From Liquorilactobacillus vini DSM 20605 (GTDB taxonomy: Bacteria > Bacillota > Bacilli > Lactobacillales > Lactobacillaceae), in assembly GCF_000255495.1 (NCBI RefSeq), contig NZ_AHYZ01000060.1, positions 1 to 43,823 on the forward strand: a stretch of DNA of 43,823 bases, read 5' to 3'. Position numbers and translations under genes: made by a program. This document shows, one piece after another, positions 9,030 through 18,246 of the stretch (positions within the stretch are counted from its first letter, which is position 1; each line of letters starts with the position of its first letter). The notes under the pieces were generated by a model. The model was not told where the DNA came from, did not search any database, and saw only the letters and a list, made by a program, of their open reading frames with translations.

Positions 9030-9737
9030 TCAATTGCGGTTGAAACCGCCAAAAATATTTAATAAACTGATAAACAAATTGATAAAATCCAGATAAAGCT
9101 GCAATGCTCCCATTAAAGCCAAATTATTTTCATTAATCTGACCAGCTGTTTGAAAATACAGCCGTTTGAACTTTTGAGCATCCCAAGCAGTTAATGCAGT
9201 GAAGATAATCACACCAATAAATGAGAAAACATACATAATCACCGAACTCTGTAAGAAGAGATTAATTAGTGAAACAATCACTAAGGCAATCAAAGCCGCC
9301 AAAGCCTGCGTACCAATTCTTGAAAGATCCTTTTTGGTCGTTGTTCCAATCACTGCCATCGTGGCAAAAACTGCTGCCGCCCCAACAAAAGCCATCGTAA
9401 CATCAAGCTTAGCATAAGCAGAAACAATGACACCAAAGAACAAGCCTTCAATTACTGCATACGAAAGCAACCCCAAACCCGTCATGACCGGTGAGCGGTC
9501 AGCTTTAAACGACATACCTAAAACAATAACAAACTGCAAACCAAAAAGCAGCCAAACAATTAACTGATTTTGTGCAATAAAATTAAGCGTTTGAACATAA
9601 AAGACATTAGAAATTAGGTAAGCAATCACAGCAGAAATAGCAATTGCTCCAGCCATAAAGCCATACATTTTAGCCAAAAAGCCTTGCAATCCCGCTTCAT
9701 TGGGATTAATAATTACTCTTTGTTGTTCTTCATTCAT
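9030..9737 (-). CDS. Bax inhibitor-1 / YccA family membrane protein
   Basis: Predicted multipass membrane protein of 235 aa, with about seven hydrophobic segments from residue ~25 onward (MAGAIAISAVIAYLIS, LIVWLLFGLQFVIVLG and others). The C-terminal LYLDFINLFISLLNIFGG is typical of bacterial BI-1/YccA proteins. Members have been linked to calcium leak and to protection of membrane proteins; the role here is unknown. The ATG at 9737 is preferred over the ATG at 9743 because GGAG lies 9 nt before the former and only 3 nt before the latter. It overlaps the end of the MaoC-like gene by 8 nt, so the two are coupled. Confidence 0.9.
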   Translation of the reverse strand: MNEEQQRVIINPNEAGLQGFLAKMYGFMAGAIAISAVIAYLISNVFYVQTLNFIAQNQLIVWLLFGLQFVIVLGMSFKADRSPVMTGLGLLSYAVIEGLFFGVIVSAYAKLDVTMAFVGAAAVFATMAVIGTTTKKDLSRIGTQALAALIALVIVSLINLFLQSSVIMYVFSFIGVIIFTALTAWDAQKFKRLYFQTAGQINENNLALMGALQLYLDFINLFISLLNIFGGFNRN

Positions 9738-10209
9738 TAGCATTCACTCCTATCGAAACTTTTGACTCATTTAAAACCTGATGTGGTGGTTTGACCATGA
9801 CAATCGCGTCCAAAATTCGATTTGCTTGCTCATTTGCAGTCACAGATAGTGTTACAACCTCTTTCATCTTATCAACTTTAATAACTGTCAAGCTAAATGT
9901 CAAATTTTCATCTTGATAAACCGGTTTAAGATAATTAATTGCTAAATTAACAATCTGACTTCCTGGCCCCGGTAAGATTTTCGAAACTGTTGTTGTAATA
10001 ATGCTAGTGACTAACATTCCAGGCACTATTTTAGCTTGATAACCTTGCTGTTGGGCATACCTCTTGTTTGAATAAAGCGGATTTTGATCATCAGTCATCC
10101 CTAAATAAAGTAAGACTTGCTGATGATCAATACTTTCATTAACAGTCAGTGTTTCTCCTTCACCTATTTCATCAATCGTTTTTCCAAATCTCTGTCCATC
10201 GCTAGACAC
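9730..10209 (-). CDS. MaoC-like hot-dog fold protein
   Basis: Protein of about 159 aa with the hot-dog fold of MaoC-type hydratases, seen in DDQNPLYSNKRYA followed by IVPGMLVTSIITT and NLAINYLKPVYQDENL. In active (R)-specific enoyl-CoA hydratases the motif is D-x4-H; here the aspartate is present but the histidine is a tyrosine (DQNPLY). Hydratase activity is therefore doubtful, and thioesterase-like or binding roles are possible. The start is unusual: GGAGGTGG at 10224-10217 points to the GTG at 10209, and no in-frame ATG lies nearby. It is coupled to the BI-1 gene. Confidence 0.75.
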   Translation of the reverse strand: MSSDGQRFGKTIDEIGEGETLTVNESIDHQQVLLYLGMTDDQNPLYSNKRYAQQQGYQAKIVPGMLVTSIITTTVSKILPGPGSQIVNLAINYLKPVYQDENLTFSLTVIKVDKMKEVVTLSVTANEQANRILDAIVMVKPPHQVLNESKVSIGVNANE

Positions 10210-10295
10210 CGATTGCGCCACCTCCAATAGTCTTCTAGTTATATCTTAACATACTGCTCAAAATCGCTCAATTAATTACCTCATATTTGATGTAA

Positions 10296-11627
10296 TTAAT
10301 TATTTTTTAAACTCAAATTACTCAATAATCGCTCGTAAGCATATTCATACTTCTGAATATCGCCTGCACCCATAAAGACAACCACAGCATCATGAAAATC
10401 AAGCAATGGAGACATATTATCAAGCTTAAGGACTTCTCCACCCTTCGTTATCTTGCTGCCTAAGTCATTACTTGAAACACTCCCATTGTGTTCACGGATT
10501 GAACTAAAGATATCAGTTAAGAAAACTTTATCTGCCAGATTCAAACTTTCAGCAAATTCATCCATTAAAGCAATCGTTCGACTAAAAGTATGCGGTTGAA
10601 AAACGGCAATAATTTCTTTTTTAGGATATTTTTGCCGAGCAGCATCCAAAGTTGCCTTAATCTCAGATGGATGATGGGCATAATCATCAATAATCGTCAT
10701 ATCAGCAACCTTTTTCTCAGTAAAGCGACGTTTAACACCCTTAAAGCTCAACAACTCACGTTTGATTTCTTCCTGTGGTACTTGCTCGCAATAAGATACT
10801 GCAATCACTGCTAAACTATTTAAAACATTATGTTCGCCAAATAACGGAATTTTATAATTACCCAAAAACTCTTCCTCGCGGTAAACATCAAACGTTGATC
10901 CCTGTGTTGTCCGCTTAATATTGCTTGCACGAAATTCATCATTTTCCTTTGTCCCATAGTAATGAACTGGAACCGAAGCTTTTAAATTCCGCAAATATTT
11001 ATCCTCACCCCAAGCAAAGATTGCTTTTTTAGTCTGACTGGCAAGGGTCATAAATGCATCAAAGACATCTTCAATTCCGGTAAAATAGTCTGGGTGATCA
11101 AAATCAATATTCGTCATAATCACATAATCTGGGTGATAAGCTACAAAATGACGTCGATATTCATCGGCTTCAAACACAAAAAAACGTGCCGCCGGAACAC
11201 CCTTGCCGCTGCCATCGCCAACCAAATAACTTGTGGGAGCAATTCCACTTAAAACATGAGCTAATAAACCAGTTGTACTGGTTTTCCCATGTGAACCAGC
11301 AATTCCAATACTAGTAGTTTCCCTAATGACTTTTTCAACCATTGCTGGATAACTGAAAATTTGCAACCCTAATTCATGAGCTTTTTTAATTTCTGGATGA
11401 TCTTGATCAAAAGCATTGCCTTGAACAATTGTCAAACCAGAATGAATGTTTTTTTCGTCAAATGGTAAGATTTTAATCCCAGCTTGCTCTAATCCACGCT
11501 GAGTGAACGTATACTTGTCAATATCCGAGCCTGTTACTTTTAAGCCCTTGTCGTGCAAAAGTAGTGCCAGCGAACTCATCCCTGTACCTTTGATTCCGAC
11601 AAAGAAATATGTTGTCTCCTTATCCAT
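10296..11627 (-). CDS. murC: UDP-N-acetylmuramate--L-alanine ligase
   Basis: Adds L-alanine to UDP-MurNAc, the first amino acid of the peptidoglycan stem peptide; 443 aa. The N-terminal Rossmann part shows [14 protein letters not shown], the ATP site is [10 protein letters not shown], and the Mur ligase C-terminal part has [14 protein letters not shown] and [10 protein letters not shown]. The ATG at 11627 is set by AGGAG eight bases upstream; an in-frame extension to 11684 has no such site and is not conserved in kind. It follows the sftA-like gene by about 90 nt, the same neighbour as in Bacillus. Confidence 0.97.
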   Translation of the reverse strand: MDKETTYFFVGIKGTGMSSLALLLHDKGLKVTGSDIDKYTFTQRGLEQAGIKILPFDEKNIHSGLTIVQGNAFDQDHPEIKKAHELGLQIFSYPAMVEKVIRETTSIGIAGSHGKTSTTGLLAHVLSGIAPTSYLVGDGSGKGVPAARFFVFEADEYRRHFVAYHPDYVIMTNIDFDHPDYFTGIEDVFDAFMTLASQTKKAIFAWGEDKYLRNLKASVPVHYYGTKENDEFRASNIKRTTQGSTFDVYREEEFLGNYKIPLFGEHNVLNSLAVIAVSYCEQVPQEEIKRELLSFKGVKRRFTEKKVADMTIIDDYAHHPSEIKATLDAARQKYPKKEIIAVFQPHTFSRTIALMDEFAESLNLADKVFLTDIFSSIREHNGSVSSNDLGSKITKGGEVLKLDNMSPLLDFHDAVVVFMGAGDIQKYEYAYERLLSNLSLKNN

Positions 11628-11718
11628 GATCGCATCTCCTTTATTGCTGTTTATCATGTTTGCAACCATTGCTAAGTTTACCATAAAACAGCCTGCTTTT
11701 GTGTTAAGATTTTTTCAG

Positions 11719-13821
11719 TCAATTTTCAGTAAGATCGGTTTTTTTAATGAAAACTTTCCGTGGCTTAGAACCGCGTGCTGCTGAAATATAACCGCGTGCT
11801 TCCAATTCATCGATCAAGCCAGCTGCTCGATTATAACCAATTGAAAAAATACGCTGCAACTTTGAAGTTGAAATTGTTTCTTCATTAACGAGATATGCCA
11901 TCACCTGCGGAAAAAGATCATCTTCTTTTTCCTGGGCCTGTACAGCTGCTTTTAAACTTGTCGGATCAAAAAGATAATTTGGTTGTGAATGCTGCCGTAG
12001 ATAATCAGTTATTCGATCGACTTCATCACCGACAAAGGCACCTTGTAAACGAATCGGCTGACTTGAACCACTTCCTAAATACAGCAGATCGCCCTTTCCC
12101 AAAAGTCGCTCTGCTCCAGCAGTATCGAGAATCGTTCGTGAATCAGTTTGACTTGAAACCATAAAAGCAATTCTGGTCGGAATGTTGTTTTTGATCGTCC
12201 CAGTCACTACATCAACACTTGGGCGTTGAGTCGCAATCAATAAATGAATTCCCGCTGCTCGTGCCTTTTGCGTGATCCGGGCAATATAATTTTGGACGTC
12301 ACTAGAAGCGACCATCATTAAATCTGCTAGTTCATCGATCACGACGACAATATATGGCAATTGCAAGCTAAATTGCTGATGGTCAATAGCCTGTTGATTG
12401 TAGCTTTCAATATTGCGTACACCAGCTGCTGCTAAACGTTGATAACGATCTTCCATCTCCTCAACTACCCATTTTAATGACGCGGTAGCTGCCGCTGGAT
12501 CAGAAATAACTGGAGCTAACAATTGGGGCAAATCATGATAAGCTGCTAATTCAACAGCTTTTGGATCGATTAAAAGCCATCTAACTTGAGCAGCTGTCGT
12601 CTTATACAGCAAAGAAATCAGCAAACTATTAATAAAAACTGATTTTCCTGCTCCGGTCGCTCCAGCAATTAGTCCATGCGGCATTTTTCGCAGATCCATA
12701 ATCCGGGGTTGACCAAACAAATCCACGCCTAAAGCCACTGTCAATGGTGAAACAGCTTGTTGAAAAGTTGTTGTATTAAGAATTTCTGCCAACATGACTG
12801 GACGTGAATACAGATTAGGAATCTCAATTCCGACGCTGCTCTTCCCAGGAATTGGCGCTTCAATCCGAATATCCTTAGCCGCCAGTGCTAATTTCAAATC
12901 ATCACTCAAATTGGTAATCTTATTGACTTTGACTCCGGGTACAAGTTTGATTTCAAATTGCGTAACTGTTGGCCCCACTGTCCAATTATCAACACTGGCT
13001 TTAACATGAAATGACTCCAATGTTTGATTAAGCGTTTCGCTTTCATTTAAGACCCAGTCATCCATCGATTGATCGGTCGCTGAAATTGGGGTTGGCAACA
13101 ATTCTAACGGTAAATTTAATTTTGAATTAGTCTCAGCACCTGCCGGAATCTTTGACTGATCAATCAAGTCAGCCGGCTGAGCCTGTGGTTGCTCTTGTAA
13201 CTGCAAATTAGTAGAATCACCATCCATTTGCTGAGAACCAGGCATCGCCGGCTTAACTACTGCAGCGGGGGCTTGCTTTGCATCTTTACTTGATTTATCA
13301 GTCTGTTTAGCTTTAATTACTATTGATCGATCAGTTTGATCATGAATCACTGATCTGTCATTTACTGCTTCGACCGATGTATTGATTTTTGAGTGAATAG
13401 TACCAGTTGTCGAAGACTTTAAAATTGGTGTTTGCTCGTTGCTAATTGCTTCAGTAACTACAAAGGTTGGCTGTGGTGAGACTTGCTGATTTTCTGGCAC
13501 ATTCTTTGCAGCTGAGATCAATTTAACTGAAGCATTTTTTCCCGCAGAGTTTTCTTTAGCCTTTGCTGAATCGGACATAGCAACTGATTCAAATAGCAAA
13601 TAACTTTCAGCTGGTTTAACCATGGTTGCTAAAATCTGCTGATATTTTGGAGTAGTTTTTGGTTGCTGTAAATTTTGAAGCGACGGTGGAATATAACTTG
13701 GATGAAAATTATGCAATTTATTTTTCTCCTGCTGATTAAGCGTTTTATGAGTTATCGAACGCTTAGCTTCTGGCAGTCTCTTTTTAAAACGTAAAATTGC
13801 CGGACCATCATAATGTTCCAT
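11719..13821 (-). CDS. sftA: Soluble FtsK/SpoIIIE-type DNA translocase (SftA-like)
   Basis: DNA pump of 700 aa that moves chromosomal DNA away from the closing septum. Residues 1-~225 are polar and low complexity (Q, S, T, A, K) with no membrane segment, unlike FtsK or SpoIIIE. The motor follows: Walker A GATGAGKSVF, Walker B VVVIDELADLMM and ATQRPSVDVVTG. The C-terminal winged-helix gamma domain (EETISTSKLQRIFSIGYNRA) recognises orienting sequences. Lack of membrane anchors and position between murC and ytpR match Bacillus SftA (YtpS). A second, membrane-bound FtsK is expected elsewhere. Start ATG is preceded by AGAGGAG. Confidence 0.9.
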   Translation of the reverse strand: MEHYDGPAILRFKKRLPEAKRSITHKTLNQQEKNKLHNFHPSYIPPSLQNLQQPKTTPKYQQILATMVKPAESYLLFESVAMSDSAKAKENSAGKNASVKLISAAKNVPENQQVSPQPTFVVTEAISNEQTPILKSSTTGTIHSKINTSVEAVNDRSVIHDQTDRSIVIKAKQTDKSSKDAKQAPAAVVKPAMPGSQQMDGDSTNLQLQEQPQAQPADLIDQSKIPAGAETNSKLNLPLELLPTPISATDQSMDDWVLNESETLNQTLESFHVKASVDNWTVGPTVTQFEIKLVPGVKVNKITNLSDDLKLALAAKDIRIEAPIPGKSSVGIEIPNLYSRPVMLAEILNTTTFQQAVSPLTVALGVDLFGQPRIMDLRKMPHGLIAGATGAGKSVFINSLLISLLYKTTAAQVRWLLIDPKAVELAAYHDLPQLLAPVISDPAAATASLKWVVEEMEDRYQRLAAAGVRNIESYNQQAIDHQQFSLQLPYIVVVIDELADLMMVASSDVQNYIARITQKARAAGIHLLIATQRPSVDVVTGTIKNNIPTRIAFMVSSQTDSRTILDTAGAERLLGKGDLLYLGSGSSQPIRLQGAFVGDEVDRITDYLRQHSQPNYLFDPTSLKAAVQAQEKEDDLFPQVMAYLVNEETISTSKLQRIFSIGYNRAAGLIDELEARGYISAARGSKPRKVFIKKTDLTEN

Positions 13822-13859
13822 AATTAATACTCCTCTTACTAAAAAATTTCATGTTTCAA

Positions 13860-13899
13860 ATAAATAACCGGAAATTCAGTTTTCACTGACAAATTCCGG
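13860..13899 (-). terminator. Probable terminator after ytpR
   Basis: Inverted repeat with arms CCGGAATTTGTCAGT and ACTGAATTTCCGG (one small bulge) around a GAAA loop, followed by a T-rich tract (TTATTTATTT) on the minus strand. The broken T-run makes it weaker than the others. Confidence 0.6.
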
Positions 13900-13913
13900 C
13901 CAACACGATCTTT

Positions 13914-14558
13914 TTAAAATTTCCAATCAACTTTTTGTGCATGGTGCAGATCAAAAATTGAACCCACTTGATATTTCTCAGGCGGCAAAACTAAAATGCC
14001 TCTTTTTTGAGGAGCATGCGGTAATTTTAATTCACGAGCTGCACAAATCATGCCATTGCTAACGGCGCCACGTAAGTTTCCTGGCCAAATAATCTCTCCA
14101 TTGGGCATCATTGCACCAACTTTGGCTACTACCACCATTTGTCCAGCAGCTATATTAGGTGCTCCACAAACAATTTGTAGTTTTTGAGCTTTATCAACTC
14201 TGACTTGTGTTAGGTGCAAATGATTTGAGTTTGGATGCGGCTCACATTTTTCAACATAGCCAACCACAAATTTAGCATCCTGATCAGCTATTAGTGTATA
14301 ATTTATTCCCGCAGCTTGTAATGATTGATTTAATTTTTTTAACTGCTGTGAATCTAAAATAACTTGACCAATGGCTGTTAAATCATTCAAAATTTCAGAA
14401 ACTTTGAAAAAATTAAAACCGATAATCTGGCCAGACTTCCGATCTGCAATTTGAACAATGTTTCCTTTGCGGCTAACTATCTGTTCAGCTTTCGGCTGGC
14501 CTAAAATCACCAGCAAAACATCACCCAGTTGAGCTGGGTTATAACAAGTAATCAACAT
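13914..14558 (-). CDS. ytpR: YtpR-like tRNA-binding (EMAP) domain protein
   Basis: Protein of 214 aa whose C-terminal half (about 105-205) is an EMAPII-type oligonucleotide-binding domain, as at the N-terminus of PheRS beta: VGYVEKCEPHPNSNHLHLTQV, shown by EPHPNSNHLHL, then QIVCGAPNIAAGQMVVVA and GVVSNGMICA-like AVSNGMICAARELKL. The N-terminal half (IGFNFFKVSEIL) is specific to YtpR proteins. Its cellular role is not established; tRNA binding is inferred from the fold. It sits between sftA and ytpP as in Bacillus. Confidence 0.88.
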   Translation of the reverse strand: MLITCYNPAQLGDVLLVILGQPKAEQIVSRKGNIVQIADRKSGQIIGFNFFKVSEILNDLTAIGQVILDSQQLKKLNQSLQAAGINYTLIADQDAKFVVGYVEKCEPHPNSNHLHLTQVRVDKAQKLQIVCGAPNIAAGQMVVVAKVGAMMPNGEIIWPGNLRGAVSNGMICAARELKLPHAPQKRGILVLPPEKYQVGSIFDLHHAQKVDWKF

Positions 14559-14585
14559 TCCTAGAACTCCCTCAAAAATTAATTG

Positions 14586-14903
14586 TTAAGACTTCATCAA
14601 AAAAGCCTCAACTTCAGCTTTGGTCTTTCGATCTTTATTAACAAAGCGACTGACCTCTTTGCCATTCTCGTAAACAACAAAACTTGGGATACCAAGGATC
14701 CCCATTTCTTGACATAAATCAAGATTCTCATCACGATCAACTTTTATAAATTTATATTGTGGAAAGTCTTTTTCAATCGCTGGCATTGCTGGCTTGATAA
14801 ATTGACAATCAGGACACCATCCGGCTTCAAAGAAAAAAACAAATTTTCCTTTGGCAAACTTTTGCTGCAAACTCTGCTGATCAATTTTTTCCAATTTTTG
14901 CAT
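14586..14903 (-). CDS. ytpP: Thioredoxin-like protein YtpP
   Basis: Thioredoxin-fold protein of 105 aa. The active site is WCPDC in EAGWCPDCQFIKP, in place of the classical WCGPC; the cis-proline loop is GIPSFVVY. Both redox cysteines are present, so a thiol-disulfide role is likely, though WCPDC points to a YtpP-type protein rather than the main thioredoxin. The ATG at 14903 has GGAGGT seven bases upstream; an in-frame extension to 14960 would run through the promoter. It lies 27 nt before ytpR. Confidence 0.88.
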   Translation of the reverse strand: MQKLEKIDQQSLQQKFAKGKFVFFFEAGWCPDCQFIKPAMPAIEKDFPQYKFIKVDRDENLDLCQEMGILGIPSFVVYENGKEVSRFVNKDRKTKAEVEAFLMKS

Positions 14904-14931
14904 AAATGCTACCTCCAATAAGTTTGCTTTC

Positions 14932-14960
14932 ATTATAAAGCAAGTTGCGTTTGAAACCAA
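14932..14960 (-). promoter_or_regulatory. Promoter of ytpP
   Basis: On the minus strand TTGGTT and a perfect TATAAT (14937-14932) are 17 bases apart, ending about 16 bases before the ytpP ribosome site. It is back to back with the promoter of the rightward gene. Confidence 0.65.
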
Positions 14961-14973
14961 AATTTATAATTTT

Positions 14974-15003
14974 TTGCACCACTTTTTTTAGTTGTGCTAT
15001 ACT
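14974..15003 (+). promoter_or_regulatory. Promoter of the small anchored protein gene
   Basis: TTGCAC (14974-14979) and TATACT (14998-15003) are separated by 18 bases and followed by AAGGAGG before the ATG at 15036. Good vegetative promoter match. Confidence 0.7.
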
Positions 15004-15035
15004 CAATTTAAACAATCACCAAGGAGGTTTTCCCA

Positions 15036-15392
15036 ATGAAAATTAAAGCTAACGTTTTCTTTCCACTTATTTTTGGTGCTATTGCTGGATTTATCAGCGG
15101 ATTGCAAGCCAACGGAAATCTCCAGCAGCCAACCAAACTAACACCTCAGCAAATCCTTAAAAAAATTCGCTCAGCTTTTCAGGCCGAGACCCCAGTTCAG
15201 GATTCTTGGATCAACATGCAGCCACAACATTTTCAACGCTTTGCTTTAAAGACGGATGTTTATCGTGGTGGAATTTCACGTTTAGAAGATCAGCAACTGA
15301 TTCAATATGACTTTTTGGCTGATGCTAATACTGGTAGTGTGCTAGAGTTAAAACGCAGCAATTATCTTAAAAATCCCATTGCCAACAATTAA
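15036..15392 (+). CDS. Small membrane-anchored protein, possibly PepSY-like
   Basis: Protein of 118 aa with a single N-terminal hydrophobic segment (residues ~7-24, FFPLIFGAIAGFISGL) lacking a clear cleavage site, so probably anchored with the rest outside. The body contains LTPQQILKKIRSAF, then VYRGGISR and a C-terminal YDFLADANTGSVLEL. The last part resembles the PepSY pattern of Bacillus YtzB, which lies near ytpP in that genome. The match is weak and the function unknown. A strong AAGGAGG site precedes the ATG and a terminator follows. Confidence 0.75.
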   Translation: MKIKANVFFPLIFGAIAGFISGLQANGNLQQPTKLTPQQILKKIRSAFQAETPVQDSWINMQPQHFQRFALKTDVYRGGISRLEDQQLIQYDFLADANTGSVLELKRSNYLKNPIANN

Positions 15393-15410
15393 TAAGCTTT
15401 TCAAACATGA

Positions 15411-15444
15411 ACCTGAAAACAAAAAATTTTGTTTTCAGGTTTTT
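15411..15444 (+). terminator. Terminator between convergent genes
   Basis: Fourteen-base stem ACCTGAAAACAAAA with its complement, followed by TTTT on the plus strand. It ends the small anchored protein gene and may also serve trmB from the other side. Confidence 0.85.
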
Positions 15445-15453
15445 GATGATCAA

Positions 15454-16101
15454 CTAATTAAAATGCGCGATTAATTTGAAGATCGGTTGTCCTTTTTGAC
15501 TAAATTTCTCCTCATATTCAGTCATAATATTGGTTTCGTTGGCCTCACTATGGTGTAGGTCTAACCAAATGCCATCAAATTTCATACCAAAATTATTTAA
15601 GCTTTTTATTGAAAACTCAAAAAGTCCTTGATTATCGGTTTTAAATTCGATTTTCCCATTTGGTGCCATTACCTGCTGATATTGACTTAAAAATGTCTGA
15701 TAAGTCAAGCGTCGTTTAGCTTGCTTTTTTTTGGGCCATGGATCTGAAAAATTTAAAAAAATCCCACTAATTTCATTGCTTGCAAAAAATTCCAATAATT
15801 GATTGCCATTACCGCAAACTAATTGGAGATTAGTTGGCATCTCATCTGCCTGCAAGAGCCTCTTAAGGGCCATGGCTGCCACCGTCGTCTGCAGCTCCAT
15901 TCCAATATAGTTATTTTCAGGATGCTTTTTAGCCATCTCAATGATAAATTTTCCCTTACCCATACCGATTTCTAAAAAAAGCGGCGCTCTTTTTACAAAT
16001 CGTGATTGCCATTTTCCACGATAAATTGCCGGTTCAATCACTATTTTAGCTGAATTTTTGGCAATCAGCGGCTTCGCCCAGGGTTTATTCCGCAAACGCA
16101 T
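15454..16101 (-). CDS. trmB: tRNA (guanine-N7-)-methyltransferase
   Basis: SAM-dependent enzyme making m7G46 in tRNA; 215 aa. The SAM motif is [12 protein letters not shown] near residue 40 and the acidic ribose contact follows in YIGMELQ. The TrmB signature [14 protein letters not shown] and the substrate-binding FKTDN are present, as is the C-terminal [29 protein letters not shown] precedes the ATG. The pair with the YtmP-like gene upstream matches Bacillus ytmQ-ytmP. Confidence 0.97.
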   Translation of the reverse strand: MRLRNKPWAKPLIAKNSAKIVIEPAIYRGKWQSRFVKRAPLFLEIGMGKGKFIIEMAKKHPENNYIGMELQTTVAAMALKRLLQADEMPTNLQLVCGNGNQLLEFFASNEISGIFLNFSDPWPKKKQAKRRLTYQTFLSQYQQVMAPNGKIEFKTDNQGLFEFSIKSLNNFGMKFDGIWLDLHHSEANETNIMTEYEEKFSQKGQPIFKLIAHFN

Positions 16102-16120
16102 AAATTTTATCCTCCTTGCC

Positions 16121-16158
16121 CTAAAACAAAAACAGACACATTCAATCCTGAATATGTC
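16121..16158 (-). terminator. Terminator between the YtmP-like gene and trmB
   Basis: Stem of ten pairs with one C/A mismatch (GACATATTCA with TGAATGTGTC), followed by TGTTTTTGTTTT on the minus strand. The interrupted T-run suggests partial read-through into trmB. Confidence 0.65.
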
Positions 16159-16173
16159 CCAAAATTTATTGAT

Positions 16174-16965
16174 TCAAATCATTTTTTTAAATATCTTGGC
16201 TAAATCCAATATGTTTCGGTTCATTTCAAAGAAACGACCACGCTGATGAAATTCTTTGATCTCAAGCAATAATTGTACCATTTCATACCACTGAAGTCTT
16301 TTTTTCAATTGCTGATCAACTCTGATCTGATACTTGTTGATTAACCAATCTTGCCAATCTTGACGTGGAACATACTGACGCATTAACATACTTAAATCCA
16401 ATGCTGGATCAGCTAAAGCCGCTGATTCCCAATCGACTAAGTACAAACGACCATTATCCGAAAGCAACCAATTTTTATGATTTAAATCACCATGACTAAC
16501 CTGATAATGATGATAATCTAACATCGGCTGATTAGCTCGTAAGAAATTAGCCACCTTTTTTAATAATGGGTGATGCCGCAAGTCACTGCTTAATCCCCGA
16601 AAATAATTACCTAGCAGATCTGCTGGAGAAAGATAGACCCCACCAACTTGTCGCAACATTTTTTTCAATAAATTCGACTGATGCACCCTGGCAATCAGTT
16701 TTGCCACAGCTGGATCTTTCATTTCTTTCCTTTTTAAGCAACGCCCATTCAGCCACTCCTGAGCTGTCAGTGTATCTCCTGTCGAAGTATGTTTCGTCCA
16801 CACTAACCGTGGCGTAATTTTTTCAAGTGACAATGCAGCTAAGAATGGTGAGGTGTTACGCTTAATAAATAACTTCTGCTGCTCCTCGTTGATTCCCATG
16901 TAAGCCATTCCAGTACTGCCACCAATAGGTCTGATCTGCCAGCCGTTATCTAGTCTAAAATCCAT
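16174..16965 (-). CDS. ytmP: YtmP-like aminoglycoside phosphotransferase-fold protein
   Basis: Protein of 263 aa with the choline/aminoglycoside kinase fold. The catalytic loop HGDLNHKNWLL and the metal-binding VDWESAALADPALDL are both present, so a small-molecule kinase is plausible; the substrate is unknown. Position next to trmB is conserved in Firmicutes. Nothing suggests a resistance gene: it has the same base composition as its neighbours and conserved context. GAGAGGA lies before the ATG. Confidence 0.85.
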   Translation of the reverse strand: MDFRLDNGWQIRPIGGSTGMAYMGINEEQQKLFIKRNTSPFLAALSLEKITPRLVWTKHTSTGDTLTAQEWLNGRCLKRKEMKDPAVAKLIARVHQSNLLKKMLRQVGGVYLSPADLLGNYFRGLSSDLRHHPLLKKVANFLRANQPMLDYHHYQVSHGDLNHKNWLLSDNGRLYLVDWESAALADPALDLSMLMRQYVPRQDWQDWLINKYQIRVDQQLKKRLQWYEMVQLLLEIKEFHQRGRFFEMNRNILDLAKIFKKMI

Positions 16966-17031
16966 GACGGCCAGTCCTCTCTGATTTAGTACTCAACTAA
17001 GTTTTAGTTTACAAAACTTTAAATCTAAGTG

Positions 17032-18246
17032 TCAAGTTCTTTTTTTTAGATATGACAATAAAAATAAATTGTTTAGTAACCAAATCTCTATTAAAACACC
17101 AATGATTTCAAACAGCAAACGTTTAAGATCGAACTCGATCAACTGACCAATCACCAGTAAAATCACTGCTGCCAGCAGCATTAATTTCCAATTCAATCGT
17201 TTAAAAGCTTGATACTTAACTTTCTTGTCAACCGGATACAAGTAAGTCAAAGCATTATCATCAAAAGTAAAATATAGTGGAAACTGCTGAAAACCAATTA
17301 AATAGATAAAGATCAGGTCTAAGATTATCGGTAACCAAAAACCCTTGAGAATTGCTTGTAAAATTCCAGCTAAAACAACTAGTCGTATAAATAAGCCGCT
17401 ATACTCACTGCGACGCAAAAAACTACGCATAAATAGAAAATCATAAATACTTGGTGATTTTCTAATTGATGGTAAACAGCCGTCCAGCCAACGTAAACGA
17501 TAAATTCGACCTTTAATCTGCGGGACATCAATGAACAAATTAATTACCCGATAAATCGATTGCATCCGCTGCTGCTCATTTTTAATCATTTGTTGCCAAT
17601 TAAAAATTCCCTTATTTTTTGCTGAACGAGGCAATAAAGTTTGTCCAATAATCACTGCCGCTGGTATTAAAAGGCTGAATAAATTACTGGTCAAAACATA
17701 CAGCGCTAAACACGACAATGGCAACAGCCACTTAAAAATCAAGAAATGCCAAATATAATCTTTTTCCCAGCTAAAGGCTTGCCCTTGCTGGACCACCAGC
17801 CAAATCAGCTTTAACATTAACTGCAAAATCAAAAGCCCTAGCAATAATGGCCACGACCAATTTAATCCATGGCCCACTAACGGTAAAATTACAAACCAAG
17901 CAACTACTTGCCAGCCTGCACCAACCAAGTATGAGTGTTTAAAAGCCTGTTTTAGATATCCAGGTAGCTGGTATTGTTCAGGAGCTAAAAAAATCATATC
18001 TGCCGGTTGCAATAAGGTTGCTAACCGACCGACCTGCAACCACAACAACAACCAGAGAATCACGACTGGTTGTTCCCACCATTTTGGCTGCTCAGGCAAG
18101 CTCTTGATTAATTTTGAATAGGCTAATGCTAAACCACCCATGAAAAAAAGAAGCGCAATCACAAAATGATCATTCAAAACATATTTTGCGTAATGCAAAA
18201 GGGTATTCAAATAATTTTGTTTGCGTTTTTTCCATAATTCATTCAT
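17032..18246 (-). CDS. ecsB: ABC transporter permease EcsB
   Basis: Integral membrane partner of EcsA, 404 aa. Hydrophobic segments begin near residue 30 (HFVIALLFFMGGLALAY) and recur in two clusters, with a charged central stretch near residues 190-260; the segment ILDLIFIYLIGFQQFPLYF is typical. Ecs transporters affect secretion, competence and intramembrane proteolysis in Bacillus, but the cargo remains uncertain. The ATG at 18246 overlaps the stop of ecsA by 8 nt (ATGAATGA), giving translational coupling. Confidence 0.93.
   Translation of the reverse strand: MNELWKKRKQNYLNTLLHYAKYVLNDHFVIALLFFMGGLALAYSKLIKSLPEQPKWWEQPVVILWLLLWLQVGRLATLLQPADMIFLAPEQYQLPGYLKQAFKHSYLVGAGWQVVAWFVILPLVGHGLNWSWPLLLGLLILQLMLKLIWLVVQQGQAFSWEKDYIWHFLIFKWLLPLSCLALYVLTSNLFSLLIPAAVIIGQTLLPRSAKNKGIFNWQQMIKNEQQRMQSIYRVINLFIDVPQIKGRIYRLRWLDGCLPSIRKSPSIYDFLFMRSFLRRSEYSGLFIRLVVLAGILQAILKGFWLPIILDLIFIYLIGFQQFPLYFTFDDNALTYLYPVDKKVKYQAFKRLNWKLMLLAAVILLVIGQLIEFDLKRLLFEIIGVLIEIWLLNNLFLLSYLKKRT

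Noticed and set aside
10271..10300. Inverted repeat ATTAATTAC / GTAATTAAT across the murC stop codon as a terminator
   Set aside because: No T-run follows on the minus strand, and the arms are almost all A/T. It may be chance in an AT-rich gap.
14586..14903. WCPDC active site of the thioredoxin-like protein as a new type
   Set aside because: Variant CxxC sites are common in YtpP-type proteins; both cysteines are present, so nothing striking remains.
16174..16965. Aminoglycoside resistance kinase
   Set aside because: The fold is shared, but the conserved place beside trmB and YtmP-like length point to a housekeeping protein.
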